This document shows positions 32,901 through 35,470 of a stretch of DNA of 37,119 nucleotides, in pieces. Under the pieces are notes generated by a model that saw only the letters and a program-made list of their open reading frames with translations, did not search any database and was not told the origin of the DNA. Source of the DNA: Nemertoderma westbladi (Eukaryota > Xenacoelomorpha > Nemertodermatida > Nemertodermatidae); the NCBI GenBank assembly GCA_032718475.1, contig JAUCBJ010004615.1, positions 1-37,119 of the forward strand, written 5' to 3'. Numbering within the stretch: position 1 is the stretch's first letter; every line of letters begins with the position of its first letter. Made by a program: the position numbers and the translations under genes.

Positions 32901-34321
32901 TCAGTTGTGAATTCGGAACAGGGATATACAGAGCAGTCAGTGGTGAATTCGGAACAGGGATATACGGAGCAGTCAGTTGTGAATTCGGGACAGGGATATA
33001 CGGAGCAGTCAGTTGTGAATTTGGAACAGGGATATACGGAGCAGTCAGTTGTGAATTCGGAACAGGGATATACGGAGCAGTCAGTTGTGAATTTGGAACA
33101 GGGATATACGGAGCAGTCAGTTGTGAATTCGGGGCAGGGATATACGGAGCAGTCAGTGGTGAATTCGGGACAGGGATATACGGAGCAGTCAGTGGTGAAT
33201 TCGGGACAGGGATATACGGAGCAGTCAGTTGTGAATTCGGGGCAGGGATATACGGAGCAGTCAGTGGTGAATTCGGGACAGGGATATACGGAGCAGTCAG
33301 TTGTGAATTCGGAACAGGGATATACGGAGCAGTCAGTTGTGAATTCGGGACAGGGATATACGGAGCAGTCAGTTGTGAATTCGCTACTGATGTCTGTGAA
33401 TATGAGATCAATCAATGTACCGGTTTTTTTTAGTAACGCGAGTTGACTCGGTGGTGTTTAAACGTGAAAGATTGTGAGTGGCAAGAAGATTGTGTAATTA
33501 ACTTAAAAATGAGTTGTTTTTATAACCATTTATAATATTAAAATCTCCTTGTACAATAATTCGTGATTTATTGTCCAGGATTTGTGCAGTTTCAATTTCG
33601 TTGAATTGCATTTTAGATAATTATTTTTAATTGCCCTGGGAGGGTGATATACGCAGCAGTCAAGTAGATTAATTACCTTCTAAAGATTTTGTACCCTGGA
33701 ATTGTAATTTCACAATCACTGACATGACGTTTCATCCAAGTTTCAGTGACACAAATAAAAAAATCTTGCACGCCTTCTACAATTTGTAGCAACTCCTCAA
33801 CATTCTTTACTAGGCTCCGGGAGTTAATCAACAAGAATTCATCTATATCGTTATTGTAATTTTTTTATTATAATTTTTTTTATATATCTTATATCTTATA
33901 TTTTTCTATATCGTTATTGGATATAATTTTACGTCTTATATTATAGCGCGAGGCTATTTCTAACTTTTTGGTTGTTATTACTAGCATTATTTTTACTTGT
34001 TATACATTTATTATTTTTATTTTAGTTGTTTATATTATTACAATTATTATAATTATTACTAATGTATTATTAGTTTTGTTATTATATGGCAGTTTACAGA
34101 CAGACCACAATTGCAGTTCTACAGGTTAGCTAGTATAACTGTGTATGTACAATGTATGTATGCAAATGAAAGTGATAGTAGCAATAAACCGGTTATATCA
34201 TCAAAAATATAATAGTAGGCCTACGTAATAATACAGTTAATTAATTATTATAACTTCAATTTTTTATTTAGGTGGACCAAAACGGAGTCAATTCTTTGTG
34301 ATTTACTTCGAATATAACTGA
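2745..34321 (+). CDS. multi-CUB secreted protein with uncharacterised C-terminal module, 13 exons, 5' incomplete
   Basis: Exons: 2745..2917, 7538..7691, 7910..8082, 10238..10394, 11634..11803, 13895..14066, 15416..15582, 16341..16497, 19785..19951, 25813..26006, 29477..29631, 29762..29803, 34272..34321. All introns are GT..AG and all phases agree, giving 642 codons plus stop TGA. There are four CUB domains of 109, 110, 114 and 108 residues. Each starts [A/P]-C-x-x-[AV], carries SP-N/A-x-P-x-x-Y and [DN]-C-x-Y, and continues in the next exon with [VI]-[YF]-D-G. Each keeps only the first cysteine pair, so the second CUB disulfide is absent. A ~202-residue C-terminal module follows, with six cysteines and no family I can name. 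CUB domains mediate extracellular protein or carbohydrate contacts, so a secreted or surface role is likely, but no ligand can be deduced. No signal peptide, membrane segment or protease domain is visible. The start lies 5' of the first exon. The introns hold many transposons. Confidence 0.85.
3414..3424. repeat. target-site duplication, left copy (LINE copy A)
   Basis: CTCAGCTGTGC is identical to 3971..3981. It lies exactly at the two junctions between the nested LINE tail and the host LINE. Confidence 0.8.
3425..3970 (-). mobile_element. 5'-truncated RTE/CR1-like LINE tail (copy A) nested in the REL LINE
   Basis: On the reverse strand it encodes WTALNRLSRIWKSP, VVPVLLYGSPCWALT, LDGTFTRMLRRV, NRLRFAGHCFRRED and RRILKDTGLKDAVDLANVM, then a stop. 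This is the usual C-terminal end of an endonuclease/RT polyprotein. The 3' tail ends in TAGTAGTA. It is bordered by an 11-bp direct repeat CTCAGCTGTGC (3414..3424 and 3971..3981). The host LINE reading resumes on both sides. Three further copies of the same family occur in the window (16935, 18275, 23895). Confidence 0.85.
3971..3981. repeat. target-site duplication, right copy (LINE copy A)
   Basis: CTCAGCTGTGC is identical to 3414..3424 and marks the 5' (truncated) end of the reverse-strand insertion. Confidence 0.8.
5448..5458. repeat. target-site duplication, left copy (poly-A LINE)
   Basis: CTGAAGTCGAC immediately precedes the 20-T run and is identical to 6200..6210. Confidence 0.85.
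5459..6199 (-). mobile_element. 5'-truncated LINE tail with poly-A, nested in the REL LINE
   Basis: On the reverse strand the insert encodes KLNPYFMLGSVAINGLVGRL, CACGHQREDTYHYFME and then a premature stop in place of the expected Cys. TLHDSHRIALTTILSSLNIN and DLDILRAISEALEIYI follow. This is the C-terminal zinc-knuckle end typical of CR1/RTE-like pol proteins. A 20-nt poly-A tail (T-run 5459..5478 on +) forms its 3' end. An 11-bp direct repeat CTGAAGTCGAC lies at 5448..5458 and 6200..6210. The insertion splits the RT domain of the host LINE between VLLKVDF and the following NAFNSIRRD. Confidence 0.85.
6200..6210. repeat. target-site duplication, right copy (poly-A LINE)
   Basis: CTGAAGTCGAC is identical to 5448..5458. 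The host LINE coding sequence resumes directly after it. Confidence 0.85.
7538..7691 (+). CDS. exon: CUB1, second half
   Basis: The acceptor is CTTACAG and the donor TCAG|GTATCAG. The exon begins with VYDGPDDDSPEIVTWGG, includes QIIVIFRSDE, and ends PGFSFMYS, the final CUB strand. It is 154 nt long, enters in phase 0 and leaves in phase 1. It joins exactly to the exon at 2745..2917 across a 4.6-kb transposon-filled intron. Confidence 0.85.
7910..8082 (+). CDS. exon: CUB2, first half
   Basis: The acceptor is CCCTTTTAG and the donor CTC|GTGAGT. It is 173 nt, the same length and phase as the first CUB1 exon. It encodes ACGQVHFTYPTGTIISPNSP and YYNNLDCLYDV. Its close similarity to CUB1 suggests tandem domain duplication. 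The preceding intron is only 218 bp. Confidence 0.85.
8083..8933. other. start of intron 3: simple repeats, no gene
   Basis: It contains an AT dinucleotide run (~8096..8122) and a GT-rich microsatellite (~8453..8484). At ~8220..8260 a TTTCGGCCCATTACGGGTCT segment is followed by TTATCAAATACTGAAA; short GGCCC/GGGTC inversions of this kind occur near Penelope-like element ends. No coding sequence is recognised. Confidence 0.4.
8934..9013. repeat. five tandem 16-bp units, alternating types
   Basis: Units of exactly 16 bp alternate GCTGCATATTTATGGA and GCTGCATCTTTATTGA, and a fifth unit is degenerate (GTTGCATCTATATTGT). The structure is a 32-bp higher-order repeat made of two 16-bp halves. Confidence 0.85.
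9650..10095 (-). mobile_element. gag-like remnant, possibly BEL/Pao LTR retrotransposon
   Basis: The reverse strand encodes a charged, helical 128-residue stretch. It opens DEDFKRKMKRRSGLRSWATQ, then DIEKVDQDIYTVVDINQIEK and ANSYHSVLNKYIYAIKLSL. The pattern of a basic R/K-rich start, regularly spaced acidic helices and an E...A...Y..K block resembles the N-terminal gag region of BEL/Pao elements. A frameshifted extension runs to ~10200. It has no protease or RT and no LTRs that I can see. This is identified from pattern only, and a decayed host exon cannot be excluded. Confidence 0.4.
10238..10394 (+). CDS. exon: CUB2, second half
   Basis: The acceptor is CCAACAG and the donor TCAG|GTTTGA. 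It begins VFDGLTDDPNNILAPWEGS, includes SVTLIFRTDGSG, and ends GFVIPYS. It is 157 nt, phase 0 in and phase 1 out. No cysteine is present, so the second CUB disulfide is missing here as in the other copies. Confidence 0.85.
10395..11187. other. intron 4, first part: short degenerate repeats, no recognised gene
   Basis: A short direct-repeat patch with units like CTGTAACAACC occupies ~10577..10650. A 78-codon reverse-strand open frame at 10695..10931 reads like protein (GGSPCLLVSEMAQLVGDSPT, SSRAIKIYEVV) but matches nothing I know. No splice context supports it as an exon of the CUB gene. Confidence 0.35.
11188..11198. repeat. SINE target-site duplication, left
   Basis: AATAAATAAAA, identical to 11440..11450. 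Low complexity weakens it slightly, but it sits exactly at both SINE ends. Confidence 0.7.
11199..11439 (+). mobile_element. tRNA-derived SINE with T-rich tail
   Basis: The head has a Pol III A box (TAGCTCAGTTGGTTGAGCG, ~11203) and a B box (GGTTGTAGGTTCAGCCC, ~11240). A body segment with GGGGTCGATAAAATGAGTAC and CCAGTTAAATAACTGGGA follows, then a region rich in CCC/GGG, then GCTTGC and a T-run. An 11-bp direct repeat AATAAATAAAA flanks it (11188..11198 and 11440..11450), so both ends are defined and the copy is full-length at ~241 bp. The GTCGATAAAATGAGTACCAG body is like the central domain that I recall from cephalopod and other invertebrate SINEs; I give that from memory. Confidence 0.85.
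11440..11450. repeat. SINE target-site duplication, right
   Basis: AATAAATAAAA directly follows the T-rich tail plus one G. Confidence 0.7.
11634..11803 (+). CDS. exon: CUB3, first half
   Basis: The acceptor is CTATCTAG and the donor ACG|GTATGTT. It encodes ACGVANFVDPTGTITSPNSP, then NTDCEYHISL, and ends AMIT. It is 170 nt, one codon shorter than the CUB1 and CUB2 counterparts, with the same phase pattern. Confidence 0.85.
11804..12599. other. intron 5, first part: no gene seen
   Basis: AT-rich sequence. A short direct repeat around GTAGTATTAACC occurs twice at ~12417..12458. Nothing else is recognisable. Confidence 0.35.
12600..13200 (+). mobile_element. Ty3/gypsy retrotransposon remnant (RNase H region)
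   Basis: Two frames together give the RT/RNase H junction: LASATRLVYPWHNATT, VDASDMAGSGVLEQFLN (RNase H first-Asp strand, ~12798..12850), then after a frameshift YLGIRHFQYFFEG and NIYTDHKPLTFILQ (~12937..13027). TDHKPL is a hallmark of gypsy RNase H. It is C-rich in contrast to its AT-rich surroundings. There is no integrase or LTR, so it is a short internal fragment and dead. Confidence 0.8.
13201..13894. other. intron 5, last part: no gene, AT-rich palindromic stretch
   Basis: It contains a small hairpin around ATATAAAAACTTTTATAT (~13609) and a run of TTTAATTAA-type sequence at 13640..13685. It ends in the acceptor for the second CUB3 exon. Confidence 0.35.
13895..14066 (+). CDS. exon: CUB3, second half
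   Basis: The acceptor is TACATGCAG and the donor ACTC|GTAAGT. It begins VYDGSSTNDNQHVVWSNG, includes NEVTLLFQNGHVGG, and ends NWQINYT. It is 172 nt, five codons longer than the other second-half exons because of an extended loop before the TLLF strand. CUB3 is therefore the largest domain at 114 residues. Confidence 0.85.
14762..15310. repeat. 24-bp minisatellite, ~23 copies
   Basis: The array is built from the words CAGTATAGT and CAGTTCAGTATAGT in a 24-bp period. It is almost perfect except for one irregular unit at ~14950..14970, where TATAGTCAGTATAGTCAGTT occurs and the phase shifts. Because 24 is a multiple of three, long stop-free frames arise on both strands (for example YSQYSSVQ repeats), and these are artefacts. 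It lies in intron 6, ending ~105 bp before the CUB4 acceptor. Confidence 0.95.
15416..15582 (+). CDS. exon: CUB4, first half
   Basis: The acceptor is ATTCAACAG and the donor ATT|GTTAGT. It begins with a split Pro codon, then CNNADFTTKSGVIVSPNSP, YYNNSDCQYRI, and ends GDKLI. It is 167 nt. The acceptor lies about 105 bp downstream of a 24-bp minisatellite. This copy diverges most at its N-terminus (P-C-N-N instead of A-C-G). Confidence 0.85.
15583..16340. other. intron 7: no gene seen
   Basis: Unremarkable mixed sequence. A 73-codon open frame at 15862..16083 has no recognisable domain. It ends in the TATTTGCAG acceptor. Confidence 0.35.
16341..16497 (+). CDS. exon: CUB4, second half
   Basis: The acceptor is CTATTTGCAG and the donor AAAT|GTATGT. 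It begins IYDGPDSSYPILATWEGSG, includes DLTLVFQAGQNEN, and ends GFSLDYK. It is 157 nt. Its last base, T, joins TG of the next exon to make a Leu codon leading into the C-terminal module. Confidence 0.85.
16672..16934 (-). mobile_element. GIY-YIG endonuclease fragment, Penelope-like element
   Basis: The reverse strand encodes NCYTCSNGVYNC, KKNVIYQITCNTCKYTHTGE, THKPI, then HLNPEFGGGG. The pattern C-x2-C...IY-x-I-x-C-x2-C...x-GET is the Cys-containing GIY-YIG nuclease end of Penelope-like elements and some relatives. The conserved second Tyr is replaced (THTGET instead of YIGET). No RT domain is visible, and directly upstream (16935) the sequence switches to an unrelated LINE piece. Confidence 0.6.
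16935..17136 (-). mobile_element. internal LINE fragment (copy B), ~98% like copy A
   Basis: About 200 bp matches 3489..3690 of copy A with only about three differences that I can see by eye. It includes the segment for RRILKDTGLKDADDLANVM. It lacks the LINE 3' end and is cut internally on both sides. It sits against a Penelope-like nuclease fragment, which is not how an ordinary target-primed insertion looks. Confidence 0.8.
17137..18274. other. intron 8, middle: no recognised gene
   Basis: At ~17480..17520, CTGCCTCACCTAGAGGCCTT and CCTCAGGCTTTATTAAACAG form a GCC/GGC-rich motif in the style of Penelope-like termini. A reverse-strand open frame at 17052..17384 partly overlaps copy B and has no known domain. 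The segment 17880..18270 is a more balanced-composition repeat-like stretch without coding signals. Confidence 0.35.
18275..18670 (+). mobile_element. LINE tail (copy C), + strand
   Basis: The + strand encodes GVSLVPPSLTLKQSRLRFVG, HCFRREDQPVRNLVLWKPHG and RRILKDTDLEDVDNHAKVM, then WCNLVDKPA and a stop at ~18537. The sequence after the stop runs to GCCGAGTATAGTAGTAGTA, matching the 3' end of copies A and D. It is 5'-truncated and more diverged than copy B. Confidence 0.85.
18702..18773. repeat. 28-bp tandem repeat of CAGT words
   Basis: There are 2.5 copies of a 28-bp unit made of (A)ATCAGTCAGTCA words and ending AGCT. The units are 18702..18729 and 18730..18757, with a partial one to 18773. 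It directly follows LINE copy C and may be an expanded version of its short 3' tail. Confidence 0.85.
18964..19587. mobile_element. foldback element with 15-bp terminal subrepeats (TU-like)
   Basis: The left end has seven exact 15-bp units of type GGACAATTCCGACCY (18964..19068), then an inverted unit (GGGTCGGATTGTCC, 19095) and a direct one (19121..19135). The right end has GGATCC plus two direct units (19481..19516) and then three inverted units (19545..19587, GGTCGGAATTGTCC). The outer arrays are therefore inverted relative to each other, and inner unit pairs meet at GGATCC on both sides. The ~345-bp core is AT-rich and non-coding. This layout matches what I recall of sea-urchin TU elements, whose outer inverted repeats consist of 15-bp tandem units. 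I could not find a clear target-site duplication. Confidence 0.7.
19785..19951 (+). CDS. exon: C-terminal module, part 1
   Basis: The acceptor is ATTTTACAG and the donor AATAAG|GTTAGT. It encodes FEEMVFKIVAGSGEANSHG, a glycine/asparagine-rich middle, and ends ANEPWTEVNK. It contains no cysteine. It is the first exon of a module that does not resemble CUB. The phase fits both neighbours exactly. Confidence 0.8.
19952..20596. other. intron 9, first part: no gene seen
   Basis: AT-rich and featureless, ending in an A/T run and TATATA, which is the left flank of the TIR element. Confidence 0.35.
20597..22605. mobile_element. 2-kb non-autonomous DNA element with 11-bp TIRs and repeated GTCCCRTACTTTAC
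   Basis: Perfect 11-bp terminal inverted repeats (GGCTCATTCCA at 20597, TGGAATGAGCC ending 22605) are flanked by the 6-bp direct repeat TATATA (20591..20596 and 22606..22611). Nine copies of the motif (G)TCCCRTACTTTAC occur inside, all in one orientation, near 20960, 21125, 21300, 21479, 21660, 22193, 22217, 22405 and 22579. The last lies almost at the right TIR. A ~350-bp tandem duplication occupies the middle. No transposase is readable. The repeated motif may be a transposase- or host-factor-binding site; that is inference. Confidence 0.7.
20961..21700. repeat. tandem duplication of a ~340-360-bp unit inside the TIR element
   Basis: Unit 1 runs 20961..21300 and unit 2 21301..21660. A partial third begins at 21661 (TCCCGTACTTTAC). 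Both full units share CACCCAGTGGAATGCAAAGC, GTTTGTGTTGCGTCATC, ATGGCGATTA, GTGCACTGTATTAATGTAA and TTTATGCATGTAAAG. They differ by several small indels, so the duplication is not very recent. Confidence 0.9.
22670..22768. repeat. 33-bp tandem repeat, three identical units
   Basis: Three consecutive 33-bp units begin CAGTTACTAGAGAGGTTGTG and end ACTTACACCAT. As a multiple of three it gives a repetitive frame (LLERLWHLHHQ), which I regard as an artefact. It abuts the 3' side of the reverse-strand LINE remnant. Confidence 0.9.
22780..23160 (-). mobile_element. LINE C-terminal remnant with Cys/His knuckle
   Basis: The reverse strand encodes RLFVETGWWYGVDATQRLCS, then VCDMNVVEEEFHFTLICPRY and RQLRYEFLQQRFIEHPN, then LATFFVLKAREWQ. 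The C-x2-C...E-x-E-F-H-F...C-P-x-Y signature is the usual C-terminal zinc-binding end of CR1-like pol proteins. The 5' part is decayed beyond ~23160. There is no RT core. Confidence 0.8.
23260..23640 (+). repeat. possible solo LTR-like sequence
   Basis: Promoter-like signals occur in LTR order: a reversed CCAAT (GATTGGTT, ~23432), a TATA-like GTTTATATAA (~23488) and AATAAA followed by GGAGCCCGG (~23531). The boundaries and TG..CA ends are not convincing, and no duplication is seen. This is weak. Confidence 0.25.
23838..23894 (+). other. truncated tRNA-like sequence (pseudo-tRNA or SINE head) with T8 terminator
   Basis: It shows an A box (TAGCTGAATGGTTAGAGCG) and an anticodon-arm start (CAGACTTCCAA, anticodon TCC if real). 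The sequence then jumps to the T-arm/B-box-like CAGTTCGATCCCACC; the 3' side of the anticodon stem, the variable loop and part of the T-stem are missing. Eight Ts follow (23887..23894). It cannot be a functional tRNA gene. It joins directly to LINE tail copy D. Confidence 0.6.
23895..24400 (+). mobile_element. LINE tail (copy D), + strand, decayed
   Basis: Nucleotide similarity to copy A is clear through ATAACATTGGAGGTGTCTCA, CCATGACTTTCGTGAG and GTTGATAAGCTGGCATAGCA, ending at CCGATTATAGTAGTA. The protein reading is broken by indels (NIGGVSLVPPILTLEQSSLR, then a frame change). It is preceded by the tRNA-like piece and T8. The 3' end, followed by AGTAGTAATAATT, is variable in tail length compared with copies A and C. 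Confidence 0.8.
24401..25812. other. intron 9, last part: no recognised gene
   Basis: It contains short inverted words around CTCCATCTC/GGAGATGG (24490..24600) and two CTGATTGGT (CCAAT-type) words at 25581 and 25600. A mixed-GC stretch runs 24680..24810 and includes GTAGGCCTAC. No protein or RNA gene is recognised. It ends with the TTATTAG acceptor. Confidence 0.35.
25813..26006 (+). CDS. exon: C-terminal module, part 2
   Basis: The acceptor is ATTTATTAG and the donor CG|GTAAGTG. It begins VKIVLYDSAGNVNTRITYGG, then KGNFFTSGNMIAGESTI, and ends with a two-cysteine segment YRCTGLFGMGCIYSIVGDGG. It is 194 nt, phase 0 in and phase 2 out. It is separated from the previous exon by a 5.9-kb intron. 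Confidence 0.8.
26007..26639. other. intron 10, first part: no recognised gene
   Basis: A 136-codon open frame at 26111..26521 has no recognisable domain and is AT-rich. The last ~120 bp could contain the left LTR end of the gypsy element that follows, but no LTR border is clear. Confidence 0.35.
26640..27660 (+). mobile_element. Ty3/gypsy gag and protease remnant
   Basis: A TGGTGACCC word at ~26664 resembles a gypsy primer-binding site and is followed directly by gag. Gag reads VKLSTFWTENPEIWFSQVES, QFVTRNITADSTKFHHMVAT, then after a frameshift ETLFRALFLAQLLSEVRRVL and a zinc-knuckle-like FFHKKFGNAARNCSYRGC. A protease-like segment at ~27545..27610 shows YLVD-stop-GAQVSV, so the catalytic D-T-G has a stop codon at the Thr position. 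RT, RNase H and integrase are absent. Its GC content is markedly higher than that of the surrounding intron, which helps to define the borders. It is dead. Confidence 0.8.
27661..28099. other. AT-rich spacer with a ~28-bp direct repeat
   Basis: GATTTTCCAAATTAGCTATT (27660) recurs as GATTTTCCAAGTTCGCTATT (~27806) with a short A-run after each. No gene is seen. It may be the remains of a small repeat or of a template jump. Confidence 0.4.
28100..29118 (+). mobile_element. LINE reverse transcriptase and C-terminal zinc knuckle, frameshifted
   Basis: The + strand reads QLRGFLQGDSFSPTCFGMFI, the Q-G-D-x-x-S/P finger-to-palm motif. IRFIFFADDLAINSKD follows, with the catalytic F-A-D-D box intact at ~28245. 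Then come MEVNLAKTKIIKF and YKYLGVTLQPSLCFTKH. After a frameshift the thumb region continues (KTRFLKRLLGLHTNASST, HRLDRLNNFNL). A third frame gives a Cys/His segment SGCCKSSYCNRSCKDLYHVL, then NCSSCPP, before a stop at ~29118. The 5' endonuclease is missing. It is dead because of at least two frameshifts. Confidence 0.85.
29477..29631 (+). CDS. exon: C-terminal module, part 3
   Basis: The acceptor is a T-run ending ATTTTAG and the donor AATA|GTAAGT. It encodes RHWFINKSYFGCGSDSGYF, VVTGCPGGTACGW and QRHGCPSILSHNGGGG, then NWN. Four cysteines lie within ~30 residues. It is the most distinctive part of the module. Confidence 0.8.
29762..29803 (+). CDS. micro-exon of 42 nt: C-terminal module, part 4
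   Basis: It lies between a TATTTTAG acceptor and a TTAG|GTAAGA donor, after an intron of only 130 bp. It encodes IKTPELQTDELVL plus split codons at both ends. It is supported by perfect phase agreement with both neighbours and by both consensus splice sites. Confidence 0.7.
29925..30400 (-). mobile_element. LINE endonuclease (APE-type) fragment
   Basis: The reverse strand, with frameshifts, reads FFHALESKLDIISFSE, GGVAIYVREEITRGNQSKPL, LIIGCVYR and LADNNYELVLTGDFNIDM. GGVAIYV and GDFN are standard motifs of the apurinic-type endonuclease of CR1/L2/Jockey-like LINEs. It lies downstream, in its own orientation, of another endonuclease fragment (33840 to 30541), so these are two elements rather than one. 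Confidence 0.75.
30541..31017 (-). mobile_element. LINE fragment: end of endonuclease and linker to RT
   Basis: The reverse strand continues from the minisatellite as SVYPCSFSDHDYTLTAFYIN, where S-D-H-D is the last conserved motif of the APE endonuclease. NEKAFLADIASLDW, ITKILDKHAPYKRKFVRNTK and FQNWRENKYMSNHGKYKTVR follow. This is the usual linker between endonuclease and RT. It stops at ~30541 before any RT motif. It forms one element with 33382..33840 on the other side of the 36-bp array. Confidence 0.85.
31018..33381. repeat. 36-bp minisatellite, ~65 units, expanded inside a LINE endonuclease ORF
   Basis: The core word is ACGGAGCAGTCAGTTGTGAA within a 36-bp period that continues TTCGGRRCAGGGATAT. 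Units vary at a few positions (GGACAG, GGAACAG, GGGGCAG endings). Seven units lack 8 bp, giving GTTGTGACAGGG-type junctions near 31833, 31967, 32106, 32206, 32600, 32700 and 32765. Two units carry a 6-bp ATATAC duplication (~32433, ~32813). The reverse complement encodes TTDCSVYPCPEF, and both array edges run into LINE endonuclease sequence. The array sits in the last intron of the CUB gene. Long frames on both strands result from the 3n unit length. Confidence 0.95.
33382..33840 (-). mobile_element. LINE fragment: 5' part of endonuclease, joins the minisatellite
   Basis: The reverse strand reads LINSRSLVKNVEELLQIVEG, DFFICVTETWMKRHVSDCEI, TIPGYKIFRR, then after decay IIVQGDFNIINGYKNNSFLS, LLATHNLSRLNTTESTRVTK and GTLIDLIFTDISSEFTTD, entering the array. 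V/S-E-T-W, G-D-F-N and LIDLIFT are endonuclease landmarks. It is the 5' continuation of 30541..31017. Confidence 0.85.
33841..34271. other. end of intron 12: AT-rich low complexity
   Basis: Mostly TTATTATTTTT-type sequence, with no gene seen. It ends with the TTTTATTTAG acceptor of the last exon. Confidence 0.4.
34272..34321 (+). CDS. terminal exon with stop codon
   Basis: The acceptor is TTTTATTTAG. The exon encodes GPKRSQFFVIYFEYN and then TGA. The short hydrophobic/aromatic strand FFVIYFEYN directly before the stop looks like the last beta-strand of a domain. It joins in phase with the 42-nt exon across a 4.5-kb intron carrying LINE endonuclease pieces and the 36-bp minisatellite. Confidence 0.7.
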
Positions 34322-35470
34322 GATGCCAATAATAACAAGAGTCTTTGGGAATTTGATGCGAAATGAGACAATTAATTCTATAAGGATGCGACATTTAATT
34401 TCCCAAAATACTGTAGTTATTTAGTAACGTAATGTACTGTAGTAACATAATTAGTTTAATAGTAAATATATATTTTCTTCATGCATACAGTATATATTTT
34501 CATTTATGTAATAGAACCTATACATACATACATACAGTAAATATAAATATCTTCATACAAGTTATGTATACAAAAATGCTATACTTGAATTTAAATAATT
34601 TTAAGGTAAGGATGTATACTGCAAGAATCATAAAGTATTTATAGAAAATGTTACAGATATTTCTCCAAAGTAAAGTTCTGTTCGTACGACTTTACTAAAC
34701 TCGGGGAAACAAATCTAATTGGCTGGGGGGGTGGTTTCTATAACAACAAACAACATCCAATAAAGTATTTCCATAATTTAGCAGATCAGATTGAGGCTGC
34801 TGTTTCCTTAGCAACCTCGAATCGAATCGGTATATAAATAATGTTGCGAAATATAAAAACGATTTGTAGTAGTAGGAATATTATAGATTGGAGTTGAACA
34901 CTAACTTATTTATCTTCCTATTAATTTCTTTGATTGGATGATTGTTGTTATAGAAACCACTCTACCCAATCAGATTTGTTTCCGAGTTTTGTAAAGTCGT
35001 TCGAACGAGTTTGAAAAAGTAGGGGAAACAAAAAAAATTACAAGACTGGTCGCTCAGGGACACCATAGTATACACTTCACCGGCTTAATTGACTCCTCTA
35101 AAAATATGTATAAATGAATGGTTTGGTTAGTTACGTATTGTATATGTAGTAGGTATCATACATACTTCATAATTATGGAGAAATATTGAGTTTTATTTTA
35201 GTTTGGTGCAAAATATATAAATGTCAGATGTATTTTTAGTCAACCTAACTTTTCCTTTTATTTATGTGGTATTCAATTTGTAACATCAATTTTTTATTGC
35301 TATTTTTCATAGAATGTGTCAATAAATGGTGCAGTTAAAATTTATTTAACACATTACAAAAAATAGTTAAAAAGTAAAAATTTGAATGTGAGAAAGGCAA
35401 GGTGTTGAATAAAGTGATAATGTAAGTACCTTAAAGCATATCTCAGTCAATAAAATATAAATAAAAGAGA
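34322..35470 (+). promoter_or_regulatory. probable 3' UTR region of the CUB gene with candidate poly-A signals
   Basis: AT-rich sequence follows the TGA. AATAAA words occur at ~34758, ~35323, ~35410 and ~35449. I cannot tell which is used. If one of the distal ones is used, the MITE-like inverted repeat at 34678..35012 would be within the 3' UTR. Confidence 0.3.
34678..35012. mobile_element. MITE-like element with ~80-bp imperfect inverted arms
   Basis: The left arm runs CGTACGACTTTACTAAACTC, GGAAACAAATCTAATTGG and GGTGGTTTCTATAACAACAA to CATCCAATAAAG (34683..34766). The right arm (34927..35008) is its imperfect reverse complement: CTTTGATTGGATG, TTGTTGTTATAGAAACCA, CCAATCAGATTTGTTTCC, then GAGTTTTGTAAAGTCG. 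The centre (~160 bp) includes GTATATAAATAATG. There is no coding sequence. A 4-bp TTCG flank on both sides is a possible but weak duplication. Confidence 0.7.

Noticed and set aside
31018-33381. CRISPR-like array
   Set aside because: There are no unique spacers; units are contiguous tandem copies in a eukaryotic intron.
30934-33446. Several long open frames (up to 310 codons) on both strands with GIYGAVSCEFGT or FTTDCSVYPCPE repeats
   Set aside because: The 36-bp repeat has a 3n length, and frames switch at the 28-bp units. There is no start context or flanking gene structure. The reverse frame only reflects the LINE ancestry.
34432-34644. 70-codon frame in the 3' region
   Set aside because: It is AT-rich, low in information and lies in the presumed 3' UTR.
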